Source: Notolepis coatsorum (Eukaryota; Chordata; Actinopteri; Aulopiformes; Paralepididae). Taken from it: 64,000 nucleotides of DNA. Position numbers and translations under genes: made by a program. The stretch is from assembly GCA_963971535.1 (NCBI GenBank), contig OZ020601.1, positions 24,104,471-24,168,470 on the forward strand, given 5' to 3'. Numbering within the stretch: position 1 is the first letter of the stretch; each line of letters opens with the position of its first letter. Positions 33,111 through 43,205 of the stretch are shown in pieces. The notes beneath the pieces were generated by a model. That model made no database searches. It saw only the letters and a program-made list of their open reading frames with translations, and was not told where the DNA came from.

Positions 33111-34745
33111 CACTGTCACTATTTTAAGGAGGCAGTCGTACAGCCACTCCTTAAAAAGCCCAACCTAGACCCCACCATCCATAACAATTTCAGACCCATC
33201 TCCAAGCTGCCTTTTGCATCAAAGGTGTTAGAAAAGGTTGTAGCCAACCAGCTCACCACCCACATGTCGCAAAATAACATCTGTGACAAATTCCAATCTG
33301 GCTTCCGCAAACTCCACTCCACTGAATCTGCCCTTCTCTGAGTATCCAATGATCTCCTGATGTCTGCTGACTCTGGTGAATGCTCTGTTCTGGTCCCGTT
33401 AGACCTGAGCGCAGCGTTTGATACGGTCAACCACAACATCCTTTTGGACAGGCTCAGAGAGTGAGTGGGCATCTCTGGGAGCGCTCTAAACTGGTTTGCC
33501 TCTTATCTAAGGGAGAGAACGTTCTCGTGGCTGTGGGTCCTTTTAAATCTGACCCCACCCCCCTCTCATGTGGGGTACCACAGGGATCGGTGCTAGGACC
33601 ACTCCTTTTTGCCATTTACATGCTTCCCCTAGGCCTCATCAATAAATTCACCGGCATTAAATACCACTGCTACGCAGACGACATACAACTACTCTGCTCT
33701 TTTAAACCCGACAACTTGGAGAAACTCAGCCTTCTCCAGGAGTGCCTGCTCGGCATTGAGAGCTGGATGGGGAGTAACTTCCTCCAGTTAAATGCAAAAA
33801 AACGGAATTGCTGATCATAGCAGCTGAAAAGACTGCAGCTAGAGTGGCCACTCACTTGGGGTCCCTTAAAGACAACATACATCCCCACCTGAGAAACCTG
33901 GGTGTTGTCTTCGACCAGGCCATGAACCTAGACAAACACTCACACCCGCTTCTTTCACCTCAGAAACATTGCAAAACTACGCACCATCATATCTCACTCT
34001 GAACTAGAACTGTCCGTGCATGCTTTTATTTCCTCTAGGCTTGACTACTGCAACTCACTTTTCACCTGTCTCACCAAATCATCCACAGATAAACTACAAA
34101 TGGTCCAAAATGCTGCAGCCAGGCTACTCACAAGGTCAAAAAAATCATGTCACATCACTCCCATTCTGGTATCCCTGCACTGGCTCCCGGTACACTATAG
34201 AATTCACTTCAAAGTCCTCACTTTCACTTTCAGAGCACTTCACGGTCAGGCCCCTATCTACATCACTGAACTCATCCATCCCTACACCAACACCCGCTCA
34301 CTCAGATCTGCCGATCAGCACCTCCTGGTGGTCCCCAAGTCCAGGCTGAAAACAAGGGGTGATCGAGCCTTCGAGGTGACAGCACCAAGGCTCTGGAACA
34401 CTCTCCCCCTGGACCTGCGAACTGCCCCCTCTGAAAACTTTTAAAAAACAACTAAAAACACATTTGTTCAGACAGGCCTTTGGTCATACATAGGCACTTT
34501 TTCTTGTGCTCACTGTTCTATAGTTTTGTTTTAATTAGTGACTCATGATTTTATCCAAATTCTTTTATTCTACTTTTTCTATCTGGTTTCACTGTTTTTA
34601 AATGCCGTTTGTTGTTGTTGTCATTTATTTCCGATTTTGTTTTATTGTGTTTTTATATTAAGCTGTAGTGTAAAGCACCCTGTGCATTCGTGCTGTGAAG
34701 GGTGCTATATAAATAAAGGTCATTCATTCATTCATTCATTCACAC
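33111..34745 (+). mobile_element. L2-type LINE fragment, RT to 3' tail, decayed
   Basis: Recognisable RT order: 'AVVQPLLKKPNLDPTIHNNF', 'RPISKLPFASKVLEKVVANQ', 'SGFRKLHSTESALL', '[19 protein letters not shown]', 'GVPQGSVLGPLLFAIYM', catalytic 'HCYADDIQLL', then 'SRLDYCNSLFTCL', 'WLPVHYRIHFKVLTFTFRAL' and 'RLWNTLPLDLR'. The 3' end is 'ggtgctatataaataaagg' plus (TCAT)n. In-frame stops (TGA near 33340 and 33462) and several frameshifts are present. The apurinic endonuclease is missing: 5' truncation. Confidence 0.9.
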
Positions 34746-35405
34746 GTTATTGTGATATTGTAACTGGGTTTAAAATATATGAGGAGATGCGCTGTTTGAT
34801 GGATTTGATGACGTGACTTGATAAATTGAATGAACCTTTGACGTTTTTGATGAATGAATTTGAGAAAATGAATTTATCTTTTCAAGCACTGTTATCTGAT
34901 GATGAACATGAGGTGTCACTGGTATAAACCAAAGGTTAAATAATTCAATGCATGTATGGATAATGTCCGAAAAAAGATTAAAACCTGATTAATAGTGTAA
35001 CTGCAAGACCTGTGTATTTACCACGTGGAGAAACAAAAGATAATTGAATTCGACAATTACGTTTTCTAAGCAGATATACTCGGAACTATTTTTTGCCGAA
35101 CGACTCCTCTCTGAGCGCAGTCAGTGATTTCTACGTGGAAGCCGTGTTTGTTTACATTCTCATTCATTCAAAGGATCCTAACCTATTGAAGTTTATGGAT
35201 ACCATGACTTAAAATACTCTTACCTTGACGATTAAAAGCCTCCTCAATTTAGAAAACAGTAATCCAATGGCTGGTATTGATAATATACTACTAACTACTG
35301 CACGCTCGGAGCTAACCGGAGCTAACACTAAAGCTAATATAATGACTTCCTTTCTGGGGGGTTTCAAAATAAAAGAGCGACGTCTATAGCAGCGGAATAC
35401 GTTTA
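34746..35405. other. Unassigned sequence; short block shared with 28.37 kb
   Basis: 'cttaccttgacgattaaaag' and 'gcctcctcaatttag' at 35219-35255 match about 28370-28406 in the transposon 27945-28889, so part of this region is a fragment of the same family. Confidence 0.5.
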
Positions 35406-35408
35406 TTT

Positions 35409-35503
35409 TGTACATTATCTAACGTTAACACGAACCTAAACTAACTTTAGGTTAGTTATAACGTTAGTTTAGGTTCGTGTTAATGTTAGATAATGTACAA
35501 AAT
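35409..35503. repeat. 95-bp hairpin (inverted repeat)
   Basis: 'gtacattatctaacgttaac' to 'cctaaactaac' is followed by its inverted copy ending 'gttagataatgtac', with arms of about 37 bp and one mismatch. Confidence 0.9.
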
Positions 35504-35507
35504 TTTT

Positions 35508-35724
35508 GTATTTGGAGTGTATTTGGTGACTGTAGGGCACAGTAGGGAACGTCAGGCTCTAAAACCCCCCCACGTCCAGTGATGAAGCTAAGCTACGCTA
35601 ATGGAGCGACTGTTCCCTAAGCTAAATGCACGCACAGAGACAAAAAAGGTATGCATCTTCTTGTCTAACTCCAGGGAAGATGTTAAATAAGCTAATTTCC
35701 CAAAATGTTGGAGTTTTCCTTTAA
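35508..35724 (+). mobile_element. Single-arm copy of the 5892-6507 palindromic family
   Basis: 'gtgatgaagctaagctacgc', 'gacaaaaaaggtatgcatc' and 'ttaaataagctaatttccc' to 'ttttcctttaa' match the right arm of 5892-6507. The 48425-48638 copy shares the additional left block 'ggagtgtatttggtgactgt'. Confidence 0.85.
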
Positions 35725-35837
35725 GCCTACTGCCAGCAGGCACATTTAAAGAAATATAATATAATATAATCTGATTGATTGGGGTAATGAGGGACTTAAA
35801 ATTTGCCTATAGATTATGCATTTAACTTGTCGGCGAG

Positions 35838-35915
35838 GCTATTGAGCCGTACTGTATTGTACCCATTCTGCAATCTTGTTTAAAGTTTTAAATCAATCAA
35901 TCAATCAATCAATGC
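35838..35915 (+). mobile_element. LINE 3' end, (AATC)n-tail family
   Basis: 'ttgagccgtactgtattgta' then 'cccattctgcaatc' and (aatc)n as at 9530-9590. Confidence 0.75.
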
Positions 35916-36360
35916 CGTTAGAAAATCAGGATTTCTGCGATCGACACCTGCTGTCTTTTCAGGTGAGGCGGCCGCGCGCACTTATCCTGAGTATCAAGTC
36001 TGGTTCGAATTAACGAGACTGAATCAGCGTTCGAGGAACAGGGAAAGCCTGGATTCAAACATCGGGTAAATTGAATCTGGATAATGGGACTTTTGATCGA
36101 CTTAGTTGAACCAGGTACAAGGAATAGGGCCCAGATCAGTGTCCGAGGATCTCAGCTGTAGGGGTGGAGATATAGGACTTGACCGGGAGCCAGTGAAGGT
36201 GGATGAGGGTGATGTGCTGCCAGTTTCCCCAAGCTTTGTGTTAAACATAATGTTGAAGACGCATGCTTTCCACTGCGTCTATGTGCTGCTTGGCAACAAT
36301 CAAGCTAAATGTCTTGTTAACAAATAATTGCATTTCTTTTGTCGCCTTTATGATATCAGA
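35916..36360. other. Unassigned sequence with duplicated block
   Basis: 36177-36220 matches 4826-4871 ('gacttgaccgggagccagtg' onwards), the site where the hAT element 4872-5667 is inserted in the other copy. Confidence 0.5.
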
Positions 36361-36548
36361 GCGCACATCTGGAGATCAAGTTTGGCGTTGTGATTCCCAT
36401 TGATTAGAAGAAGAAGAAGAGTCAGTCTGGTGAGAATAATCAACATTTAGCCTGTAATTAATTCATTCCTTTCACTGCTAATGGCATTGATTACGAGGCT
36501 CTCCCGCCACACGAAGGGGTCTTGCTGGGTAACTGGCAGTGTGATGGA
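36361..36548 (+). repeat. Duplicated block shared with 29798-29915
   Basis: Same order as 29798-29915 but with an extra segment containing 'gaagaagaagaagag' at about 36400-36450. Confidence 0.8.
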
Positions 36549-36579
36549 CACAGAGCTCATACTCCACGTCCACACGTGG

Positions 36580-36675
36580 AGTACGTGTGTGTGTGTGTGT
36601 GCGTGCGCATGTGCATGTGTGTGTGTGTGCGTGCGTGCGTGTGAGAAAGAGGGAGATACAGAGAGAGAGACAGTG
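36580..36675. repeat. (TG)n and (GA)n microsatellite
   Basis: TG-rich run with GC interruptions (36580-36645), then a short GA-rich stretch. The region to 36884 is otherwise unassigned. Confidence 0.85.
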
Positions 36676-36884
36676 ACTTTTGGCGTGATCTGTTGTTGTG
36701 AATGTACTGTATAATGACATTTAAAAGTCTAGAGCCTGAAAAAAATTTAAAACATATATTCAGCACAATACGGTAGTCGTCTGGTTCCTGGCTTTGGAAG
36801 AGTAGCTCATGTTCACAAATATTGATTGAACTTTCCTAAGCCATGGAAATAACATATTTTATTTTTAATTTAATCATTTGGGTA

Positions 36885-37100
36885 AATAGATTACATTTAT
36901 ATAGTGCTTTTATTGAAAGCGCTTTACAACTTATGCCTCACATTCACCCATTCACTCACATTTGCACACCGACGGCAGAGGCAACCATGCAAGGTGCCGA
37001 CCTGCCCATCGGGAGCAGTGAGGGGGGTAAGTGCCTCGCTCAAGGACACTATGACGCACTGCCGGGAGGAGCCAGAATCGAACCAGGAACCTTCAGATTT
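36885..37100 (-). mobile_element. SINE, minus strand, tRNA head missing
   Basis: 'tacatttatatagtgctttt', 'gaaagcgctttacaactta', 'accatgcaaggtgcc' and 'gaaccaggaaccttcagatt' align with 22766-22950. The copy stops before the box-A end, so it is 5' truncated. Confidence 0.75.
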
Positions 37101-37757
37101 GTGTGGTGTTCCCCTTCAAGCCCTTTTGGTTTGCACCGTAGCCAGCAGAAGACTGAGGCAACATGACCGCTGGGAAGCAGCTGTGGAAGGAATCCTTTCC
37201 ATCACGCATCACAGGTAACCACACTGTGGACCAGAACACGGCCCGGGCCTCAATAAAGCTAATATTTAGGTGAGCAAGGCTTTTTTTTGTTGATAACGTC
37301 AGCATTCGGACCGAACGGCGATCCAGATAAAATAAGTGTACAGGCTGGCTCGTCGCGGTGATGGTGTGGGAACGCAGAGCACTGCAGCAGAACTCGTGTT
37401 CCAGGAGGAAGAGATGATGTGGAGCGAGCGTGTCACTAGAAATTCATCCTGAACACAGAGACGTGTACAGAGCCCTGCGGACATATTGGCACCCTTGGTG
37501 AAAAAATAAATATATATATAAATGACAATTTAATCAAATAGAAGGACAAAATATTTTGTACGGCTACCATACACAAATAATTTACAATAGTCACTGGATG
37601 ATAGAATGTGAACGATATTTTAGTGCAGGTTATGAAGCCTAATTTATTATAAAGGTTTTTTACTACACCAAGTGTGTGTGCGCGTGTGTGTGTGTGTGTG
37701 TGGTGGGGGGGGGTCTGTCTGTGTGTGTGTGTGCGTGCGTGTGTGCGTGCGTGTCAC
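37101..37757. other. bckdhb intron (downstream of the 37758-37868 exon) with (TG)n
   Basis: Begins, on the gene strand, with the donor gtgaca followed at once by an (AC)n microsatellite (37672-37755 on plus as TG). No downstream bckdhb exon was recognised here or at lower coordinates. Confidence 0.6.
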
Positions 37758-37868
37758 CTTGCAAATGGTCTCAGTGTCCCAGGGTAGGATGGTCTGGAGG
37801 TCAATGAGCTCACAGGACACTCCCAGTTTCTCCTGCGCCATGGTGGCAACCTCCCTCATCACATGGAT
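37758..37868 (-). CDS. bckdhb: bckdhb exon: BCKDH E1 beta, transketolase C-terminal domain
   Basis: 111 bp, 37 codons, phase 0 at both ends. It encodes [20 protein letters not shown] followed by [17 protein letters not shown], a clear match to the C-terminal (transketolase_C) domain of the E1 beta subunit of the mitochondrial branched-chain 2-oxoacid dehydrogenase complex. E1 alpha2-beta2 decarboxylates the 2-oxoacids of leucine, isoleucine and valine with thiamine diphosphate. Splice sites on the gene strand: 'gacctttcag|ATCC' and 'TGCAAG|gtgaca'. A hAT element (37914-39498) begins only 45 bp upstream of the exon, and a microsatellite begins just after the donor. Confidence 0.95.
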
Positions 37869-38639
37869 CTGAAAGGTCAAGGGTCATCAAGGTGAGCGTG
37901 CGAGGGTCAAAGGCAGGGGCGTATTTAGACCAAGCACTATAGTGGGGCACAGGGGGGCACCTACGGATTTTCTTTTTGCCGATTTTGTCCGGTTTTTGGG
38001 CGAAAATGGGCAGATTTTATAACTATTTAATTTTTTTTACTTTATTTCGGTTTTAGGGTTAGGTTAGATGCATCCATCTGTATGGAGAATGGGAGGGGTT
38101 TGTCTGATGTTAAGGCCTTGAGAACATCACCCACTGCCTTTGGAGCAAGGACCAGAGCCTCTGCCTTTGTTCTTCCTAAAGTCATTTTCTTCACTATTTT
38201 GGAATCATATAGAATCCTTTGATTGAGCTTGTTTTTTTTTTTTAAGAAAAAATGTATCATTTAGATGCCTTTATTTCATATTCGACGCAGACGGTAGGCT
38301 ATATATAGCACATTTTGTTTGGTTTTCAGTTTTCAATCCATAATAAGTTAACAGAAAAAATAAGTACACAACCACATTATTTCAACCTAATAAAACTATG
38401 TCATTGTTTTAAGAACACATGGTGACTTGGTAATACTCACATTTTGAGTAAAAAGAATCCCACTGGTCACAATGGTGACCGTAATAATGTTTTTGTTATA
38501 AGGCTCTGAAAATGTTACTGAATGATGTATCAATGTATTTCCAGCTAAATTGAAATAATAAAGGGTCTCAATTAAATATGTGTAGTGTCACATGACCAGA
38601 ACACAGCTCAGTCGTCGCAAGGTTTAACTGGAGGAAGGC

Positions 38640-38656
38640 CAGAGAAAGAGAGAGAT

Positions 38657-38687
<31 letters not shown>

Positions 38688-38745
38688 CGAGAGAGAGAGG
38701 AGAGGAGAGAAAGAAGAGAGGAGAGAGAGAGAGCGAGAGAGAGAG

Positions 38746-38787
<42 letters not shown>

Positions 38788-38824
38788 AGAGAGAGAGAGA
38801 GGAGAGAGAGGAGAGGGGAGAGAG

Positions 38825-38856
<32 letters not shown>

Positions 38857-38860
38857 AGAA
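38640..38860. repeat. (GA)n microsatellite
   Basis: About 220 bp of GA-rich simple sequence inside the hAT element. Arg/Glu and Ser/Leu open frames on the two strands are artefacts. Confidence 0.97.
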
Positions 38861-38984
38861 AGACATTCAAGTTAACATGCTGCAGCGCCATGTGTAATAA
38901 ACCGCTGCCTACCTGAGATCCCTGGCACTGTTTTGCTTTAAGCTGCACACCGGAGCATCTTTTAATCCAGCTGTTTGCTGTTCT

Positions 38985-39165
38985 CTGATATTTTCGGACA
39001 TTTCGCTCGACACTTCGAGCTGACATGGGGATATCTTTTATCCTTGATTTGATTGTCTCTTTGTTTGGCAAGCCTTCAACATAAATACACACAGCAGGGT
39101 CCTTCTGACACACAAACCCGTAGTAGTCTGTCCACGAGGGCTGGAATGCCCGAATTTCTTAGCTG
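38985..39165 (-). pseudogene. hAT transposase remnant (BED-like N-terminus joined to a later segment)
   Basis: Minus frame reads 'IRAFQPSWTDYYGFVCQKDP' and 'AVCIYVEGLPN', resembling the start of a BED-type zinc finger in hAT transposases. It runs on into 'IPMSARSVERNVRK', which resembles the region after the finger. The finger's second half and everything beyond about residue 60 are missing, consistent with internal deletion followed by GA expansion. Confidence 0.6.
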
Positions 39166-39634
39166 TGCATCATGACAATCCAACGCAGCACCTGTGAACT
39201 GCACGCGAGGCAGCTGGCCTGCGCGCAGAGCTGCCTGCTGACAGCTGAGCACCATGGGATGTACCATGTATTAGCTGTCATAGAGGTGTGCAAATCAGTC
39301 AACTTACAAAAAAGAGCCTGTTGGAGGATTTCAACAAGATAAATGCGACAACAGTGCAAAATATTTCACTATAATATTTCAAAGCAAAGTAAAAAATATT
39401 ATAATAATTATTTGATCACTGATCAGTGGGGCACAGAGTCCACAGACACTGATCAGTGGGGCTAGTGCCCCACTGATAGTGGTCTAAATACGCCGATGGT
39501 CAAAGGTCAACGTGTTAAAGCATCACAAGTTGTTGCAGTTAACCAATTTGGTTGGATTGGGGGCTGTACACATTATAGTACATTATGCAAAGGATTACAT
39601 ATTATGAATTAATCTTGCAAACATTTCCCAGGAG

Positions 39635-39979
39635 TAGGGATGTCTGATATTATCGGCCTACCGATATTATCGACCGATATCGGCATTAAAATGTGATATC
39701 GGAAAATATCGGTATCTGTTTTCCAAAAAATATATATATATATTTTTTTACCCAGGCAAACAAGTAAGAACACATTCTGATTTTATTTATTGTCAAAAGT
39801 ATGCATAATGTTGTGTTAATTCCACCACAAGAGATATGTAATGTTAATTACCTGAAATTATTCAATTTTTTTGGGGGGGGAAACCCTGCATATATCAGTA
39901 TCGGTTGATATCGGTATCGGAAATTAAGAGTTGGACAATATCGGTGTATCGGTAAAAAAGCCAATATCGAGCATCCCTA
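39635..39979. mobile_element. hAT MITE (TAGGGATGTCTGATATTATCGG), 345 bp
   Basis: Right end 'gagcatcccta' mirrors the left TAGGGATG. Perfect 8-bp duplication cccaggag at 39627-39634 and 39980-39987. Multiple 'gatatcggtatcgg' motifs inside. Same family as 42298-42898. Confidence 0.93.
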
Positions 39980-39987
39980 CCCAGGAG

Positions 39988-41054
39988 TCTAAATAACATT
40001 TCAGACTGCCAGATCCACGCAAAGACCAGCCAAAACCCCTTCGCTGTAATACGTCCCCTTTAAAAGGACACATAAAAACGGACATTTATGAAGATGATGA
40101 AGAAGACACGGCGTCTGAGACAATCAGAAACGTAAGGCCTACGACGACGGATCCACCTCAGAAGCTCCTCACGGGAGCAGCTCCTCCAGTTGCTTCAAAC
40201 CATCATTTGACTATCGACCAAGTAACTGGGTTTACTGAGTCCATGTTTGCTGGCAGATTCTATAAATGTGCTTCTATTAGATAACACAATGGCAGTGAAT
40301 CATCTAAGATCCCACAGATGGGGGAAAGCAGTCCAAGTATTTCTTCACAGCACAGGCCTCATTTATTTCACTCTGTAACCGCTTCGGTAAAGTATTCATT
40401 GTGAAAACAATGCTGTCATTACATTAGCAAACAAAGTGCAAGATTAAGTGATTTCTTCGAAAAAACAAGACAACAATCAAGGAAGGAATAGGCCAGCTGG
40501 GGGGGGGGGGGGCGTGCTCTTGGCTGGGGAGGGATCGGGGGCCCTGCCCCCCTGCCTTTCATCTCTGTAACAAGTTGTTGTCTTTTCCTCTCCTCCACAC
40601 AGGGGTGATGGGGTGAGAAAGAGAAACGCTGATTCAAAAGAGACCACGGTTTCCACTCCTTTACCGGCTCTACTTTCTTCTCGATCCTTCCACAATAACA
40701 AGGGCTTTTGATGAGACTCGTTCTCCCTCAGACCCATTCTAAGACCCCCCCCGTACGCTTCAGGTACATTGGCGCTCGTCCACCAGGGGACCGGGATGAT
40801 CCGGTTTAAGTGTCAGTGGGTACGAGGCCTCCCAGAGAGATATAGACACCTGAAGACAAAGCTGTGGAAAATAGATTCTTAGGGATGAAAGGGAAGCGGA
40901 CAATGGAAAGAGAGTTGCGGACGTGTTGAAAAGCTGAGAGCCAATGAGGGACAGCCCCGACAGATGTCCGAGATGTCCGGGTCGATCCGGTCATGCACCA
41001 CTGGCAGAGGTGGGGGGTAGGAGGGTTATTGAGAGAAAGGGGCTTGTGACAGAG
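39988..41054. other. bckdhb intron, unassigned
   Basis: No element recognised apart from a poly-G run near 40500-40512. Confidence 0.4.
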
Positions 41055-42014
41055 TTAACACTTTGACTGCCGGGAGCCGTCTTTAGACGTCTTTGCTGGC
41101 CATGCTAAAGTTGCCGGGGGACGCTGTACGTCGTCTTTATATCAATATTTCAAAAATCTGCGATCGGATTCATAATGTCCCTCCGCTGGCCTGAGATCCA
41201 CCAGCAGGACCCACTGAGCTCTCTGGCGGTTCAGGAGCGCCATCTGGTGGCCGATCGGCGCAAGCGCTTAACAGGAAGCGCATTAGAGGTTTTGCTAGAC
41301 GTCCGTATTGCTTCCGGCCACTCGGTACATGTCCCGTGACTCTAGCTCGTCACTCTACATAGCGATCGATTGCCAATAACTCGATAAACAACATGATTTG
41401 GACGTATATACCATTATACAAGCTGGAGATGGACCGGGTAATAATATATCCCATAATGATAAAATTTCTACTCGACGATGATCGCCCAACGGCGCGCGGA
41501 GACTGGGGTGAGTTTCAGCGTGTAACGTTACCGTCTTCGTTAATAACTGATATTATCAACATTTGACCCACATTAGATGATTGGTATAACGCTGCCCACG
41601 GAATTATAAACGCCCCCTCGCCCATCCGGTCAACATCAGATGACGTGTAGTAACTTCTAGAAGTACGTCTAGTTGGAATTTTTTATATCGCGCTGATTGC
41701 CATCAAACTATATTTCATCATCAATATAATGCATTTGGGGCTATATATCACGTTCTGGAGAAAGCTGCAGAAAGAGATGAAAACATACTTATACATTAGA
41801 CCATACTTTACTATGAATATGTGAATGAAAAAGTTTAACGTTGCTACACAATGAACAATACATATAGGACTTTGAATGGGCCCTAATAATGGCAATGTAG
41901 CAATAGAATTTAAAAAGTTATAGCCCTGCAAAGAAGGGGACTTTCTCCATAGACAAATAGCGCTGGCAATCTATGGTATATCATTAATTTAACCTTAGGC
42001 AACCAAAGTGTTAA
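41055..42014 (+). mobile_element. Non-autonomous piggyBac-type element, 960 bp
   Basis: TTAA at both ends (41055-41058, 42011-42014). Termini TTAACACTTTGACTGCC and, inverted, TTAACACTTTGGTTGCC. The right half ('tgaatgggcc', 'taaaaagttatagccctgc') aligns with the element 44530-45866. No transposase is seen. Confidence 0.85.
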
Positions 42015-42155
42015 AAGGAACAGGCCAACATTATGGGAAATGTGCTTACCGTCTTCTATAGTCAGGCAAGAAGATAGATACCAATTTCCTGTGTGTCGAA
42101 TAGAAAGCTATCCGGCTGCAAGCTAGCCTAGCTAGGCTAGAGTCTTGTCTCGTAC

Positions 42156-42253
42156 CTGTGTTCCCCAGGCGACCATGGTGACATCACTTCCTTCCTGTAA
42201 CACCTCAGCCTGCGACAGAGGGATGGTGTAGGCATCCACTGGGACTTGCTCCA
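42156..42253 (-). CDS. bckdhb: bckdhb exon: BCKDH E1 beta, domain junction
   Basis: 98 bp on the minus strand: acceptor 'ttttctcag|TGGAGC' and donor 'GGAACACAG|gtacga'. After completing a split Val codon it reads [20 protein letters not shown] then [12 protein letters not shown], matching the E1 beta stretch between the pyrimidine-binding and C-terminal transketolase domains (the '[16 protein letters not shown]' block of vertebrate proteins). Phase 1 in, phase 0 out: it joins 50201-50309 upstream and 37758-37868 downstream without a frame break. Confidence 0.95.
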
Positions 42254-42297
42254 CTGAGAAAACACACAAACAAATGTCAACAGATTAACATAAGGAT

Positions 42298-42898
42298 TAG
42301 GGATGTCCGATATTATCGGCCTACCGATATTATCAGCCAATATTGGCATAAAAATGTGGTATCGGAAAATATCGGTATCGGTTTTTTAACATTTATTTAA
42401 CCTTTATTTACCCAAGCAAGCAAGTAAGAACAAATTATTATTTTATTGATTGAAGTATGCACAATGTTGTGTTAATTACACGACAAGAGGGGGAGCTCCA
42501 GTAGCTCACCACGTACCGCGAGTGCTATTTCAGCGCCGTGGACAACCGTGCTCGTCACGGATCTGGGGCTGAGCGAGTTCGAATCCCGGACTGCAGCCGT
42601 GCCTTTCCCAGAGTGTCTTCCCCCCCCATCTGAACCCTTTCAGCCTGCTTCTGTCGGTCGAACTTGAGCAAGTATAAATGCGATAAACGTATAAAAGAGC
42701 CAGGGAAATGGCCAAAGTTTAAAAAAAAAAAATTACACGACAAGAGATATGTAATGTTAATTACCTGAAATTATTAATATTTTTTGGGGGGGGGGAGGGG
42801 GGAGACCCTGCATATATCGGTATCGGTTGATATCGGTATCGGAAATTAAGAGTTGCACAATATCGATATCGGTAAAAAAGCCAATATCGAGCATCCCT
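42298..42898. mobile_element. hAT MITE (TAGGGATGTCCGATATT), interrupted by a SINE
   Basis: Same family as 39635-39979. The left end is intact; the right end reads 'gagcatccct' and runs straight into 'tttt' and a poly-G tract, so the last base and right TSD are lost. The SINE 42490-42730 sits inside. Confidence 0.85.
42490..42730 (+). mobile_element. tRNA-derived SINE with perfect 16-bp TSD
   Basis: Box A-like 'cagtagctcaccacgtaccg' and box B-like 'gagttcgaatcccgg' stand near the 5' end, and a poly-A tail closes it. Target duplication aattacacgacaagag is identical at 42474-42489 and 42731-42746. It is full length by its head and tail. The sequence differs from the SINE family at 1/25548/45206. 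Confidence 0.92.
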
Positions 42899-42964
42899 TT
42901 TGGGGGGGGGGGGGGGGGGGGGGGGACCTTGCGAGCACGGGGAGATCATGCAAACTCCACTCAG

Positions 42965-43205
42965 AAAGGCCTGGGAGATCCACACCCGCTTGCCTCAACG
43001 ACTATTGCCCTGTAGCTCTCACCTCCATAGCCATGAAGTGCTTTGAGAAGCTTGTGAAGGGCTACATCCGTTTCTCCCTCCCCAACAACCTGGACCCCCT
43101 GCAATTTGCATATCGCCCCAACAGGTCCACGGGGAACGCCATAGCCCATGTGCTGCACACAGCAGCATCACACCTGGACAAGAGACAGGGGAACTATGCG
43201 AGAAC
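42965..43205 (+). pseudogene. LINE reverse-transcriptase fragment (CR1/Rex1-like)
   Basis: Frame reads 'LNDYCPVALTSIAMKCFEKL' and 'LDPLQFAYRPNRSTGNAIAH', then 'TAASHLDKR', the RT fingers region of fish CR1/Rex1-like LINEs (clade not certain). Only about 75 codons. Upstream it abuts 'cacggggagatcatgcaaac', a piece of another repeat, and a poly-G run (42901-42925). Confidence 0.7.

Larger units (their letters stand above)
37914..39498 (-). mobile_element. hAT element with transposase remnant, perfect TSD, in bckdhb intron
   Basis: Left end CAGGGGCGTATTTAGACCA; right end, inverted, CATCGGCGTATTTAGACCAC; both continue into 'gtggggcac'. A perfect 8-bp duplication gtcaaagg lies at 37906-37913 and 39499-39506. 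It contains a transposase remnant (38985-39165, minus strand) and a 220-bp GA microsatellite. About 1.6 kb is too short for an autonomous hAT. Confidence 0.9.

Noticed and set aside
1..37757. Search for the remaining downstream bckdhb exons
   Set aside because: No minus-strand sequence resembling the 'GRLLISHEAP' or 'GYDTPFPHIFEPFY' blocks was seen; they may lie beyond the window or have been missed by eye.
38568..39113. 181-codon minus open frame as a single protein
   Set aside because: Only its first ~60 codons resemble a hAT transposase; the remainder is Ser/Leu translation of a GA microsatellite.
22766..42730. Possible tRNA genes at the box A/box B-like sequences (22766-22985, 25548, 42490)
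   Set aside because: Each continues into a SINE body and tail; the cloverleaf is degenerate, so these are tRNA-derived SINE heads.
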